64,000 nt of DNA from Lunularia cruciata (Eukaryota; Streptophyta; Marchantiopsida; Lunulariales; Lunulariaceae). Of the stretch, positions 45,980 to 54,778 are shown piece after piece. The translations under genes were made by a program, and so were the position numbers. The notes below the pieces were generated by a model that was not told where the DNA came from, made no database searches, and worked only from the letters and a program-made list of their open reading frames with translations. Within the stretch, counting starts at the first letter, position 1. Every line of letters begins with the position of its first letter. The stretch spans positions 33,000,608 to 33,064,607 of the forward strand of contig OX419762.1 in NCBI GenBank assembly GCA_948567375.1, read 5' to 3'.

Positions 45980-46370
45980 GAGCTGATTTAGTTGAGAGTG
46001 CACTTGGTATGTCTACACCGTTGTTGTGGGACATGGACAAGATTCTTGGGGCCTTCAAAGGCCCCAAGCATTACTCTGGTATAGTGGGTACCATTGAGTT
46101 GGATGACTTCATCTAGCAGTTCTATAGTTGGTGTGATCTACAATAGATGCAAAACTCAACTTTGTTCACACCCTTCATGGCATGGAAGGGGTTGTTTCAG
46201 CACTTGGAGGGTCTATAGATGGATGACTACCATGCGTTGAGGAGAGCTCACTTGGAAGAGATTGAGCTATGGAGATAGTATTGGTCTCTAAACTATATCT
46301 CTATCACTTTAGGCTTGGTTTCTAGGGGTAGATCACTTGTATCCACAAGTTCTAGCTCTAGTAGCATTGG
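45980..46370 (+). pseudogene. PHD-Ty3 gag remnant
   Basis: The frame shows DMDKILGAFKGPKHYSGIVG, ELDDFI, a stop, QFYSWCDL, then LFTPFMAWKGLFQHLEGL and DYHALRRAHLEEIELW. The run FWxAFKGPxxYSG...WCDxQ...A..FLxGxAxxWW-like spacing is typical of Ty3/gypsy capsid domains. Stops break it, and no zinc knuckle is reached before the deletion junction. Confidence 0.65.
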
Positions 46371-46382
46371 TGGATCTCTTGG

Positions 46383-46780
46383 AGATGGAGTTTAGACTTT
46401 GTTGGACCTTTACCATTGATTGTGAGACATCATTGGTATGTTTTGGTTATGGTGGAGCACTTCTCCAAGTAGATTGAGTTGGTGGTATCTTGACAAGTCC
46501 AGTGAAGGGACAACTTACTCACTCTTGGATTGGGTTCTCAATCATTTTGGTGCACCAATTGTGGTTTTGATTGATCAAGGTATAGAGTTCTTGGGAGAGT
46601 TTCAGGTCTTGTGTGACAAGGCTTTGATTGAACATTGTACTACCTCTCGAGATCACCTTGAGGCAGGTGGCTTAGTTCAGACAATGAAGAGAGGATTCCA
46701 AAAGTATGGTTTGCAAGAGGCCACTTGGGAGATTGTGGTCTCCATTTACCTTGGTTGGACAAGGGCTATCGATTCAGCTG
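46383..46780 (+). pseudogene. PHD-Ty3 integrase, first part
   Basis: It begins LDFVGPLPLIVRHHWYVLVM and continues EHFSK, a stop and IELV. The frame at 46438-46809 keeps VVLIDQGIEFLGEFQVLCDK with the second catalytic Asp, then GLQKYGL/RGFQKYGLQ. A frame change leads to LGDCGLHLPWLDKGYRFS, after which pol similarity ends at about 46780 and a foreign block begins. The same reading continues after 54779. Confidence 0.8.
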
Positions 46781-46829
46781 GTGTCATCGGGGAAATAATC
46801 TATGGGTAGCATTAGTGCCATTTGGTATG

Positions 46830-47105
46830 GGAGTTTTTTCTTATGTTATAGTGAACTTGCAATTTTTTATGTTATTGTGTCTCGGGAGTTGTTTTATGTT
46901 ACCTTGTCTTGAAAGTATTTTCTATGTTATTGTAAAGCCTAGAAGTTGTTTTTGGTTGTTGTAAGCACAAGAGTTTCTTTTGTGTTACACAAGCTCCGAA
47001 CTTATTTTTATGTTACAAAATCTCAAAACTTATTTGTGTGTTACACAAACTCAGGACTTTTGTTTATGTTCTAGGGTCTCAGGAGTGTTTTATTTAGTGG
47101 CAGCA
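46830..47105. repeat. Degenerate array of about 28-bp units
   Basis: About eight units of the type CTC(A/G)(G/A)GACTTxTTTTATGTTA(C/T), for example CTCGGGAGTTGTTTTATGTT at 46880, CTCCGAACTTATTTTTATG at 46995, CTCAAAACTTATTTGTGTG at 47023 and CTCAGGACTTTTGTTTATG at 47050. They are diverged, so the array is old. Confidence 0.7.
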
Positions 47106-47403
47106 GTAAGGGTTTTAGCTTTGCAAGAGTGCCTTGAGGGACAAAAGAGAGAAAGGAGTTTTGTTGCTTCAAGAGAAAGACTGAATAGGACAAGAGGAGG
47201 CTGATAGGTTTTTTTCCCAAAGGAAGGGCTTTGGCCAGGAGGGCAAAAAAATTTGAGAAGGAGAGTGGGGATAGAGGTTTGAGAATTTTCTTGAAGGAGG
47301 AGCTGGAGAGTCAGGACAGAGGGAAGAAAAGAAAAATCAAAAGAGAGGGCAAGGAAGTGTTGGGTGCTGAAGGAGAGATCTTTTGAGGAAGAAGACCTGC
47401 TTG

Positions 47404-48070
47404 GACAGAAGAGAGGGATTTTTGAATGTGAAGAGCTGGCTGTATAGGAGTTTGTGTAGGAAGGAAGAAGAGAGAGAAAAATTGAATATGAAGGCAAGGG
47501 TTGTGCAAGGGTTGTGCAAGACATGGGGTTTTGTGCAAGAGATAGGTAAGGAAGGGATTTTTTTGAAGTGTGAAGGACTGGAGAGAGAACTGCAAGGAAG
47601 GGATTTTCAAATGTGAAGGTTGTGCAGGAGCTGGAAAGCCTGGACAAAGAGAGAGATTTTTGAATGTGAAGGGCTATGCAAAGGTTGTGCACAACATAGA
47701 CAAGAGAGGGAAATTTTTCAAATGTGAAGAGCTGGTTGTGTAGGGTTTTGTGCAAGACATAGAGAAGGGAGTGGAATTCTTGAATGTGAAGAGCTGGCTT
47801 TGCAGGGCCTTGTGCAAGACATAGAGAAGAGGGGGGAATTTTTGACTGTGAAGAGCTGGCTGTGTATGGTTTTGTGCAAGACATAGAGAAGGGAGGGGAA
47901 TTTTTGAATGTGAAGAGCTAGCTATGCATGGCTTTGTGCAAGACATAGAAAAGAGAGGGGAATTTTTGAATGTGAAGAGCTGGCTATGCAGGACATAGAG
48001 AAGAGAGAGGGATTTTTGAATGTGAAGGGTTGTGAAGGACTGGAGAGAGAGCTGCAAGGAAGGGATTTTT
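47404..48070. repeat. 62-bp minisatellite
   Basis: Units start AATGTGAAGAGCTGG and contain TTGTGCAAGACATAGAGAAG and GGGGAATTTTTG. The best-preserved unit starts are 47721, 47783, 47845, 47907 and 47969, an exact 62-bp period, with shorter or degraded units from 47417 and at 48019. Because 62 is not a multiple of three and the minus strand of the unit lacks stops, long overlapping minus-strand frames arise (47884-47090, 48204-47674). I regard these as non-genic. Confidence 0.9.
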
Positions 48071-48115
48071 GAGAGAGAGAGAGTGTGTGTGTATGTGTGT
48101 GTGTGTGTGTGTGTG
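48071..48115. repeat. (GA)n-(GT)n microsatellite at chromovirus edge
   Basis: A GAGAGA run passes into GTGTGT and ends exactly at the left LTR of the chromovirus. The right flank of that element starts with another GA run (53470-53490), so the element inserted into a microsatellite, which may hide the target-site duplication. Confidence 0.85.
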
Positions 48116-48395
48116 TGTAAAAGACCCAAACCAAGGAGAGAAATAGGAGAATGGAAGCTCACATTGGGACACTTGAATGAGGGAAAACTCCGAATGCCTA
48201 GCATGAGCTTCGGCCTTGGTATTTATAGGTAGCATACAAGACCCTTGAAGCTTCTCAAGAAGCTTCCTTGAGCCGCTTTCTTGGAGTGCAAGCCAAGTTA
48301 ACTAGGAAGCTTCTCAAGAATATTCTAGGCTATGTTGTCTTATTCTCTACTTTGTAAGCCCGACTAACTTTGTCACTAAACTCCATATTGTTACA
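48116..48395 (-). repeat. Chromovirus 3' LTR
   Basis: Identical in length to the 5' LTR and differing at four sites. On the minus strand it follows the purine-rich GGCGGGGGAATA, a likely polypurine tract. Its TATA box copy lies at 48218-48228. Confidence 0.95.
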
Positions 48396-48439
48396 TATTC
48401 CCCCGCCGCTAGTTGGTGACGTCCTCGTCGCCAGTGAAG

Positions 48440-50040
48440 CTTTGAATTCCTTGATGGCCATCTGTGCATTCTAGAGGTGAGAAAGAGGTTCCCATGTGGC
48501 ATCATGAAGGGAATACCCTTTCCAAAGGACCTTGTACTCCGTATGTTGGTGACGGCCTTGTTGAATATGGCGACGTGCAAGGATACGATCAACTTTGTAC
48601 TCCTCATGATCATTGATAGGGACAGGAAGAGGGGGAGGTTGGACTCGAGAGGAAAAGGAAGAAGGGTTAGGAACAAAGGGTTTCAACTTGGAAACATGAA
48701 AGACAGGATGGATACGCATGTGACAAGGTAAGGCAAGACGATAAGCAACAGGAGAGATAATGTGGGTGATATCAAAGGGTCCTATCCAATTAGGAGCAAG
48801 TTTACGAACTTGGGTATCAAGTGGGAGAGGGAGGTTACTAGAGGATAGCATGACTTTATCACCAACTTCAAAGGTGAGATCACGACGGTGATGGTCTGCA
48901 TATTGTTTTTGGCAATTCTGAGCAACAAGGAGGTGAGATTTGGCTTGTTGGAGAGATTGGGATATAGTGGTCAAGAATGTGGAAGTATGAGGAACCTGAG
49001 AGGGAGGGGGAGCAAGAAGAGAATCTGGAACAAGCGGATCTTGGCCAAAATTGAGAAAGAAGGGAGAGAATCCGGTGCTTGCTTGTTTGGAATTGTTGTA
49101 GGCAAATTCGGCAGCGGCAAGACATTCATCCCAATTGGTATGGTGGACATTGACAAAGGCACGCAACATATCCTCCAATGTACAATTTGCACGTTCGGTT
49201 TGTCCATCAGTTTGAGGATGATAGGCCGTGGACAAAGCAAGCTTGGTGCCAAGTATCTGAAAGAGTGCTTGCCAAAACTTCCCGGTAAAGCGAGGATCAC
49301 GATCGGAGATGAGTACGCGTGGCATTCCATGATGCTTGAAGACATTGTTGAAGTAGATTTGCGCTAAGGTGGGAGCATCCACGGTATCACAGGTCGGTGC
49401 CAAGTGGATTTGCTTACTAAGCATATCCACAAACACCACAATGGCGGTGTGTCCTTGTTTTGTCTTTGGCAAGGATGTGATGAGATCCAAGCTCACATGC
49501 TCCCAACGAGCTGCTGGAACGGCAAGCGGTTGAAGGAGTCCACCCGGCTTCTGGTTGCTGGCCTTGTTACATTGGCAGCTCTCACACGATCAGACAAAGT
49601 CTCAAACATCTTGTGTCATGTTGGGCCACCACCATTGGCGTTGGAGGGTGCCCAAGGTCTTGTCCACCCCCATGTGACCAGCTATTGGTAAATCATGGGC
49701 TTCTTGAAGACGCACAAGTCAAAGATCACCTTTGGCTGGAACATAGGTCTGGTCTTCATGGAATAAAAGGCCTTCTTTGAAGAAGAAGGTGTTTTACTCC
49801 TTGTCGCATGCTGTCAGACGACCGTGTACCATTTGGAAGAAGGGATCTTACTATAGAGCTAACCGAAACTCGTTATGAATCTTGGGATCAATTGACACCA
49901 TCGTAATTGCTGCCGCGATGAGAGGAAGAGACTTCAAATCAGGTCGTCGTGATAGAGCATCAGGGATAACATGGAACCGACCTGGTTTGTACTCAAGTTT
50001 GATGTCGAACAATTGGAGTTGCTCTTCCCATTGATGATGT
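48440..50040 (-). pseudogene. Chromovirus integrase with chromodomain
   Basis: The HHCC domain is readable near 49720-49570 (HDLPIAGHMGVDKTLGTLQR, then SCESCQCNK) with stops. The 341-codon open frame 49496-48471 gives the core: SLDLITSLPKTKQGH (Asp), RVLISDRDPRFTGKFW (Asp) and HPQTDGQTERANCTLEDML (Glu), so the DDE triad is intact. The GPF-type region follows (RKLAPNWIGPFDI). The C-terminus is a chromodomain (EEYKVDRILARR, then EYKVLWKGYSLHDATWEP), which in chromoviruses is thought to bind methylated histone and guide insertion. A TAG stop at 48471-48473 probably shortens pol by about 25 codons. Confidence 0.95.
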
Positions 50041-51738
50041 CGACTCTTTCATGTGCTCTAGGTGTAAGGTCTGCAACAATGGCTTGTGATCAGTTTGCAT
50101 GATCACTTGTTTCCCTAAGAGATAATGCCTCCATACCTTGGTGGCATATACCATTGCAAGTTGTTCCCGATCTCAAGTAGAGTAATTTCTTTCAGCTGTA
50201 TTTAGTTGGTGAGACACAAAGGCAATAGGATGTAGTCCATTTGGAAATTCTTGTTGCAACACAGCTCCAATTGCAAAGTTAGAAGCATGAAAATCAACCA
50301 CACAAGGTAGTTGAGGATCATATGGTTGAAGAATGGGTCTTGAAGACACCATATGCTTTAAATTATGGAATGCTTCTTCATGCTTGGTCCACTGGAAGCT
50401 CGAGTTCTTTCCCAAGAGGTCAGTCAATGGTGCAGCCACGTGAGCATAATAGTGGATGAACCGTCGGTAAAAACTGGCCAATCCATTGAATGCTCATACT
50501 TTGGTAGCATCCTTCGGGGCAGGCCAATCAGTAATGGCCTTGATCTTCTCTTCTTCCATCTTGATCCCCTCTGATGAGATCTTATGACCCAAGAAGGTAA
50601 CCTCCTTCTACCAAAAAGCACATTTTGACTTTTTGCAGTAAAATTTCCACTTTCGTAGTCGTCTTAGGACTTCTCGCACATGATTCATGTGTTCTGCCTC
50701 TGTCCTACTATAGATTAAGATATCATCTAAGAACACTACCACGGACTGATCCAATAGCCCCTCCAACACCCGATGCATCTGATCCATGAAGACTGCTGGA
50801 GCATTAGTGAGTCCGAAAGGTAGAACTCTCTACTCAAAATGTCCATACCTTGTGCGAAAGGCAGTCTTTTGCATGTCCTCTCCTTCAATAGGAATTTGCT
50901 AATAGCCGCTATGAAGATCTAGCTTGGAAAAGTAGCGTGCTCCACTTAATTGATCAAGCAAGTCATCGATCCAAGGCAAGGGATATGCATTCTTCACGGT
51001 TTGCTTATTGAGCCCATGGTAATCAATACAGAAACGAAGTCCTCCATCCTTCTTTGGAACAAATAGTACCGGTGCTCCCCAAGGAGAGGTACTATGTCGT
51101 ATGAAATCCTTCTCCAACAACTCTATAAGTGTTGTTCGCAACTCCTCCAACTCCTTTGGTGAGAGCCGATAGATTGGTCTACTCACTGGAGTACTCCCTA
51201 GTAATAACTTGATCTTGAAGGGCATACCTCGATCAGAGGGTAATCCCTTTGGCAGATCATCCGGAAACACATCTGCAAACTCTTGAACTATCCAATCAAC
51301 CGTTGCTTGATGCGGCACTTGGCCCTCCTCAGATTGTTCTTGTGCAATCGGCTTGATCCACACCGCGAATACAGACTTATCTTCCTCCAAAGCTTGCTCT
51401 ATGGCTGCTTCATTAACAAACTTCCCTTCTAGGGACTCATCTCTCTTCCAAGCTTGCTCCATGGTTGCCTTCCTGGCAAACTTCCCATCTTGGGACTCAT
51501 CTCCCTTCCAGATTTGCTCTATGGCTACCTTCTCGACGAACTTCCCATCTTGGGACTGACTATTCTTAGGTGTCTTACTCAGAGGTGCCAGACAACCTAA
51601 TCGGAAATTCCTACCTTGGTGTTGTACTTGAATTTGGTGTCGGGTCCAATCAAATTGAACCTTATGACATTCAAGCCAAGGTAGACCCAGAATGATATCA
51701 TAGTGTAGAGGTGCCACTACAAACCTCATACACTCCAA
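50040..51738 (-). pseudogene. Chromovirus reverse transcriptase and RNase H
   Basis: After a repeat-containing linker (51555-51376), RT begins near 51290 ([18 protein letters not shown]) and shows [42 protein letters not shown], the catalytic FLDDILIYS near 50740-50710, and [20 protein letters not shown]. RNase H follows ([43 protein letters not shown]). One frame holds from 51738 to about 50050 with in-frame stops after HSGY, HFE, FW, KV and YST. Catalytic residues are present. A frameshift near 50040 leads on to EYKPGRFHVIPDALSRRPDL. Confidence 0.95.
51376..51555 (-). repeat. Three exact-period 60-bp repeats coding 20 residues
   Basis: On the minus strand three 60-bp units, 51555-51496, 51495-51436 and 51435-51376, encode related 20-residue repeats beginning SQDGKF, SQDGKF and SLEGKF and continuing (V/A)xxxAxEQxWKxDE. 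They lie between the protease and RT domains. The period is exactly 60 bp without indels, preserving the frame. Confidence 0.9.
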
Positions 51739-52020
51739 AAACTCCTTCCCAATCTTGAGGTAACAGGATGCAAGGTGCAGAATGCAGAACCCTTTCTACC
51801 ATCAGCCATCATCAAACTACTTCCAATCACTAGCTTGATAGGAATACCCAATTCCTTTGCTACTTGCATAGACATGCAATTCTCTGAACTTCCAGAATCA
51901 ACCAAAATTCTACAACTCCGATTAGATATCATACCTTGCAAGTGAAGCAGACTTGCATAGGTCAAGCCTTCAATCCCATTGGAACTAATCAAGCTCCCAG
52001 TATGCGGCTCGAAATCTCCT
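51720..52020 (-). pseudogene. Chromovirus protease
   Basis: The retropepsin active site is readable as RILVDSGSSENCMS, with DSG intact, near 51910-51870, followed by KELGIPIKL and MADGRKG. The frame differs from that of gag upstream and from that of RT downstream, so shifts lie near 52010 and 51740. Continuation of the domain in the next frame reads [17 protein letters not shown], the usual end of a Ty3 protease. It would cleave the polyprotein. Confidence 0.85.
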
Positions 52021-52039
52021 ACTGGGATCTCTTGTTTCC

Positions 52040-52918
52040 CTAATCATTCCGCTCCACAACCTCCACTTGGGCAACTTGTTGAGGTCGTCCATTCTTGAGT
52101 GGACATTCAGCAATGCGATGCCCCAACTGGCGACAATAAAAACAACCTCCATTTTGTCGTAATTTTTCTCTATCTACTGTACCAAGTGGTCTTTGTTGGA
52201 TAGCATCAATCTCCATTGGTACTGGTTCTTCCACTCGTGGTACAAGTGGGTTTTGTGTAGGTCAAGGTCGAGATCAAGTTGTCGCAACTAAGGAATCAAA
52301 TCGCTCAGCCAATTGCATGGCTTCTTCTACATTCTATGGCTCTCGCATGGTCACCTCCAATTTGGTTCGTGACTTCAATCCTCGCACAAATTGATCCAGA
52401 ACTTCACCTTCTTGGATATCTGGAATTTGCATGATGATATTTTGAAATTGTGTGATGTAGCTTCTCACTGAGCCAATCTGCCTCAACTCCGCCAATTTAT
52501 CTCGTACCGCTTGGGTGGCATTTATAGTCTGAAATCGACCAAGTATTGCATCCTTGAATTCTGCCCATGTAAAAATTGGTGTAACAATTTGTCGTTCAGC
52601 TCTTTCTACTTGGAATCGCCACCAAAGTTTTGCCATTCCATCCAACTGGCTAGAAGCCAAGAGAATTTGTTTCCGCACGTCTTGAAGATTGGTGGCTTCA
52701 AAGTAACATTCATAGTCAAACACAAAATTCTCCACTGTGCCTGGAAGATTCTTGCCTTCAAACACCTTGGGTTTTGGAAATCGAATGCGATCTTCTCCAT
52801 CTTGAATTGGCGCTCTATCTATCTGTTCTCGTCATTGCTGGTCTTGTTCATCCAACAATTGAGTAAGATGCTCGATTTGTTGTTGCATTGCAAGGATAAC
52901 ATCTGGTATTGCCGCCAT
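52040..52918 (-). pseudogene. Chromovirus gag
   Basis: From an ATG at 52918 the frame reads MAAIPDVILAMQQQIEHLTQ, a capsid domain (FEATNLQDVRKQILLASSQL, WWRFQVE, FKDAILGRFQ, FVRGLKSRT) and the zinc knuckle CFYCRQLGHRIAEC near 52150-52110 (C-x2-C-x4-H-x4-C). It ends at a TAG at 52040-52042. In-frame stops lie at 52832-52834, 52334-52336, 52274-52276 and 52262-52264; the frame is otherwise intact for 292 codons. At least three of the four look like CGA-to-TGA or CAG-to-TAG changes. Gag forms the virus-like particle. Confidence 0.9.
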
Positions 52919-53176
52919 CGCTACTACTCTATTCCACTACCCTCAATTTATCTAGTTGATTAACACATAGATACAACACGTCCACCATTCTCCATAAGTT
53001 ACAACTGGAAGTATCAAGGGTTCCTCTGACACGGTGATCATATGTAGAAAATCCTGCCCAAAGCATGAGGTGATGAATTGTGTGAAACAATGCTTTGGTA
53101 ATATCTGGACATGAAAGTCTCAATGGTTTGGCGGAAGTGGATTTGGTGGTCCATAAATTCCATCCATCCCATTCCT

Positions 53177-53188
53177 GCTCTGATACCA
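53177..53188 (-). other. Primer-binding site of the chromovirus
   Basis: The minus strand reads TGGTATCAGAGC one base inside the 5' LTR. It is complementary to the 3' end of plant initiator tRNA-Met, as usual for plant LTR elements. Confidence 0.95.
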
Positions 53189-53189
53189 A

Positions 53190-53469
53190 TGTAAAAGACC
53201 AAAACCGAGGAGAGAAATAGGAGAATGGAAGCTCACATTGGGACACTTGAATGAGGGAAAACTCCGAATGCCTAGCATGAGCTTCGGCCTTGGTATTTAT
53301 AGGTAGCATACAAGACCCTTGAAGCTTCTCAAGAAGCTTCCTTGAGCCGCTTTCTTGGAGTGCAAGCCAAGTTAACTAGAAAGCTTCTCAAGAATATTCT
53401 AGGCTATTTTGTCTTATTCTCTACTTTGTAAGCCCGACTAACTTTGTCACTAAACTCCATATTGTTACA
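53190..53469 (-). repeat. Chromovirus 5' LTR
   Basis: On the minus strand it starts TGTAACAATATGGAG and ends GGTCTTTTACA. A TATA box (CTATAAATACC on the minus strand) lies at 53292-53302 and should drive the element's transcript. Palindromic GAAGCTTCTTGAGAAGCTTC-like text lies in U3. The outer flank is a GA run. Confidence 0.95.
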
Positions 53470-54766
53470 AAGAGAGAGAGAGAGAGAGAATTTTGAATGT
53501 GAAGGGCTGTGCAAGACATAGAGAAGAGAGGGAAATCAAAATGTGAGGGCTGGAGGGACTGGACTGCAGGGAGGGATATTCGAAGAAAAACTGGACAGGA
53601 GGATTGGGAATTCTCTCAAAGGAATAGCTTGTGGCTGCAAAAAGGAATTTCAAGAGAAGAAGCCTGGTAGATAGAGGATTTTTTGAAGAGTGAAGAGGTT
53701 TGTTAAGACTAAGCTGAAAATGAAGCATCGAATGAGTGAGTGAGGTCTGGACAAGGAACCCTCAAGGGGAAGGTCTAGGCTGAAAGGAGAGAGAGAAGGT
53801 AGAGATATTTGAAGGGACTGATTGTGCAAAGAAATAAAGATATGAAGGAAAGGGGTTAATCACTTTGTGACAAGAAATGCAAATTTTTTTGAGAGAAAGA
53901 GCCTGGTATGTAGAGGAAGTGGGAAGAAGTTTTGAAGGCACAAGGCTGGATAGGGACATAGGAGAGGCAGAAAATTTTGAAGTGGCTTGGTTCATCACAA
54001 GCAAAGGAAGAGAAGAAATTTTGAAGTTGGTTTGATCTAGACTAAGCAAAGTTTGATCTGGCTGAATTGGTTTAGATTTGGCTGAATAGAGTTAAGTCTG
54101 AACTGTAGGACAGGGACATAGGAGAGACAGAAAATTTTGAGAGTGAGTTTTGTCTTGAATGTGACAGAACAAAGTAAAGAAGAAGTGCTTCAAAAGAGTT
54201 TCTTGGACAGTTGGAGAGTTTAGGTGTGGTCAATGTATAGTCTAGAGCTGTTTGATTTTCCCCAAAGAGGTTATAAACTGCAAGGCTTGGTCTTTTGATA
54301 AATATGATGTTCCTCTTGAACAAATGTGTGTATTCTGGTCTGTGAATAGTGTCAAGGGAAGGAATCCATTTTAGGAGCTCTCAGTCCAGTCTATGTGAAT
54401 GGCACAATTCAGTGATCTGGATGCCCGGGTTTGAGTCTGGTTGGATCACTTGTGGGCTATTCTACAAACACCACCAAACCCAGTTCTACCAGATCTAGAA
54501 CCACAAAGCCAAACTTAACAGAACATGAACAGTCCCGTGAAAGTCAACATTAACCCACAGAACTCAACACAAAACCCTCAAGAAGAGCCTACTATTGGGA
54601 GCAATTGTAAACAAGTGGCTCTAGCAAGAAGGAGATTTCCAACCATACAAGAGTAGAGGCAGTTTCAGACTACAAGAAGCTTCATGGCATTGATACCAAA
54701 GGAATTCAAGCATGAGCAGCCAGGTTCTTGGTGCACTCTCGAGACCAAATGATCCCCGTGACACCG
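53470..54766. other. Right part of the 8-kb block
   Basis: A GA run (53470-53490) is followed by one or two minisatellite units (53490-53580) that continue the array at 47404-48070, then by noncoding GA-rich sequence with repeated phrases such as GAGAAGAAATTTTGAAG and ACATAGGAGAG(A/G)CAGAAAATTTTG (53955 and 54115). The last 70 bp contain GGCATTGATACCA, which on the minus strand resembles a tRNA-Met primer site. No coding region is recognised. Confidence 0.5.
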
Positions 54767-54778
54767 GAAAGCCTCCTT

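Larger units (their letters stand above)
48116..53469 (-). mobile_element. Chromovirus (Ty3/gypsy), 5354 bp, structurally complete
   Basis: Two 280-bp LTRs (48116-48395 and 53190-53469) flank a minus-strand internal region with primer site, gag, protease, RT, RNase H, integrase and C-terminal chromodomain. The two LTRs differ at four positions by eye (98.6% identity), so the insertion is far younger than its surroundings. Small size, short LTRs and the chromodomain suggest a Reina-like clade; this is an inference. Several in-frame stops and three or so frameshifts mean it cannot encode its proteins now. Confidence 0.95.
46781..54766. mobile_element. 8-kb inserted block with possible terminal inverted repeats
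   Basis: The block splits the PHD-Ty3 integrase. Its left end reads TGGTGTCATCGGGGA (from about 46780); the right end, on the minus strand, reads CGGTGTCACGGGGA (to about 54766), a one-base-gap inverted match of about 14 bp. Inside are a degenerate array at 46830-47105, a 62-bp minisatellite at 47400-48070 continuing at 53490-53580, the young chromovirus 48116-53469, and unassigned GA-rich sequence 53580-54760. No transposase was found. A clear target-site duplication is absent, so a non-autonomous DNA transposon is a suggestion only. Confidence 0.45.

Noticed and set aside
48111-48118. Target-site duplication of the chromovirus
   Set aside because: The 5-bp flanks (GTGTG and AAGAG) do not match; both lie in microsatellites, so no duplication can be claimed.
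47090-48204. Long minus-strand Ser/Leu/Pro-rich open frames (264 and 176 codons)
   Set aside because: They arise from a 62-bp tandem repeat lacking stops on that strand; the phase changes each unit and three overlapping frames are open at once. No domain is present.
48888-49367. Plus-strand 159-codon frame across the chromovirus integrase
   Set aside because: It is the antisense shadow of a strongly supported minus-strand integrase frame.
54683-54700. Primer-binding-site-like TGGTATCAATGCC on the minus strand near the right end of the 8-kb block
   Set aside because: No LTR pair could be found around it; the sequence to its right is only about 70 bp before the block end and has no partner at the left end.
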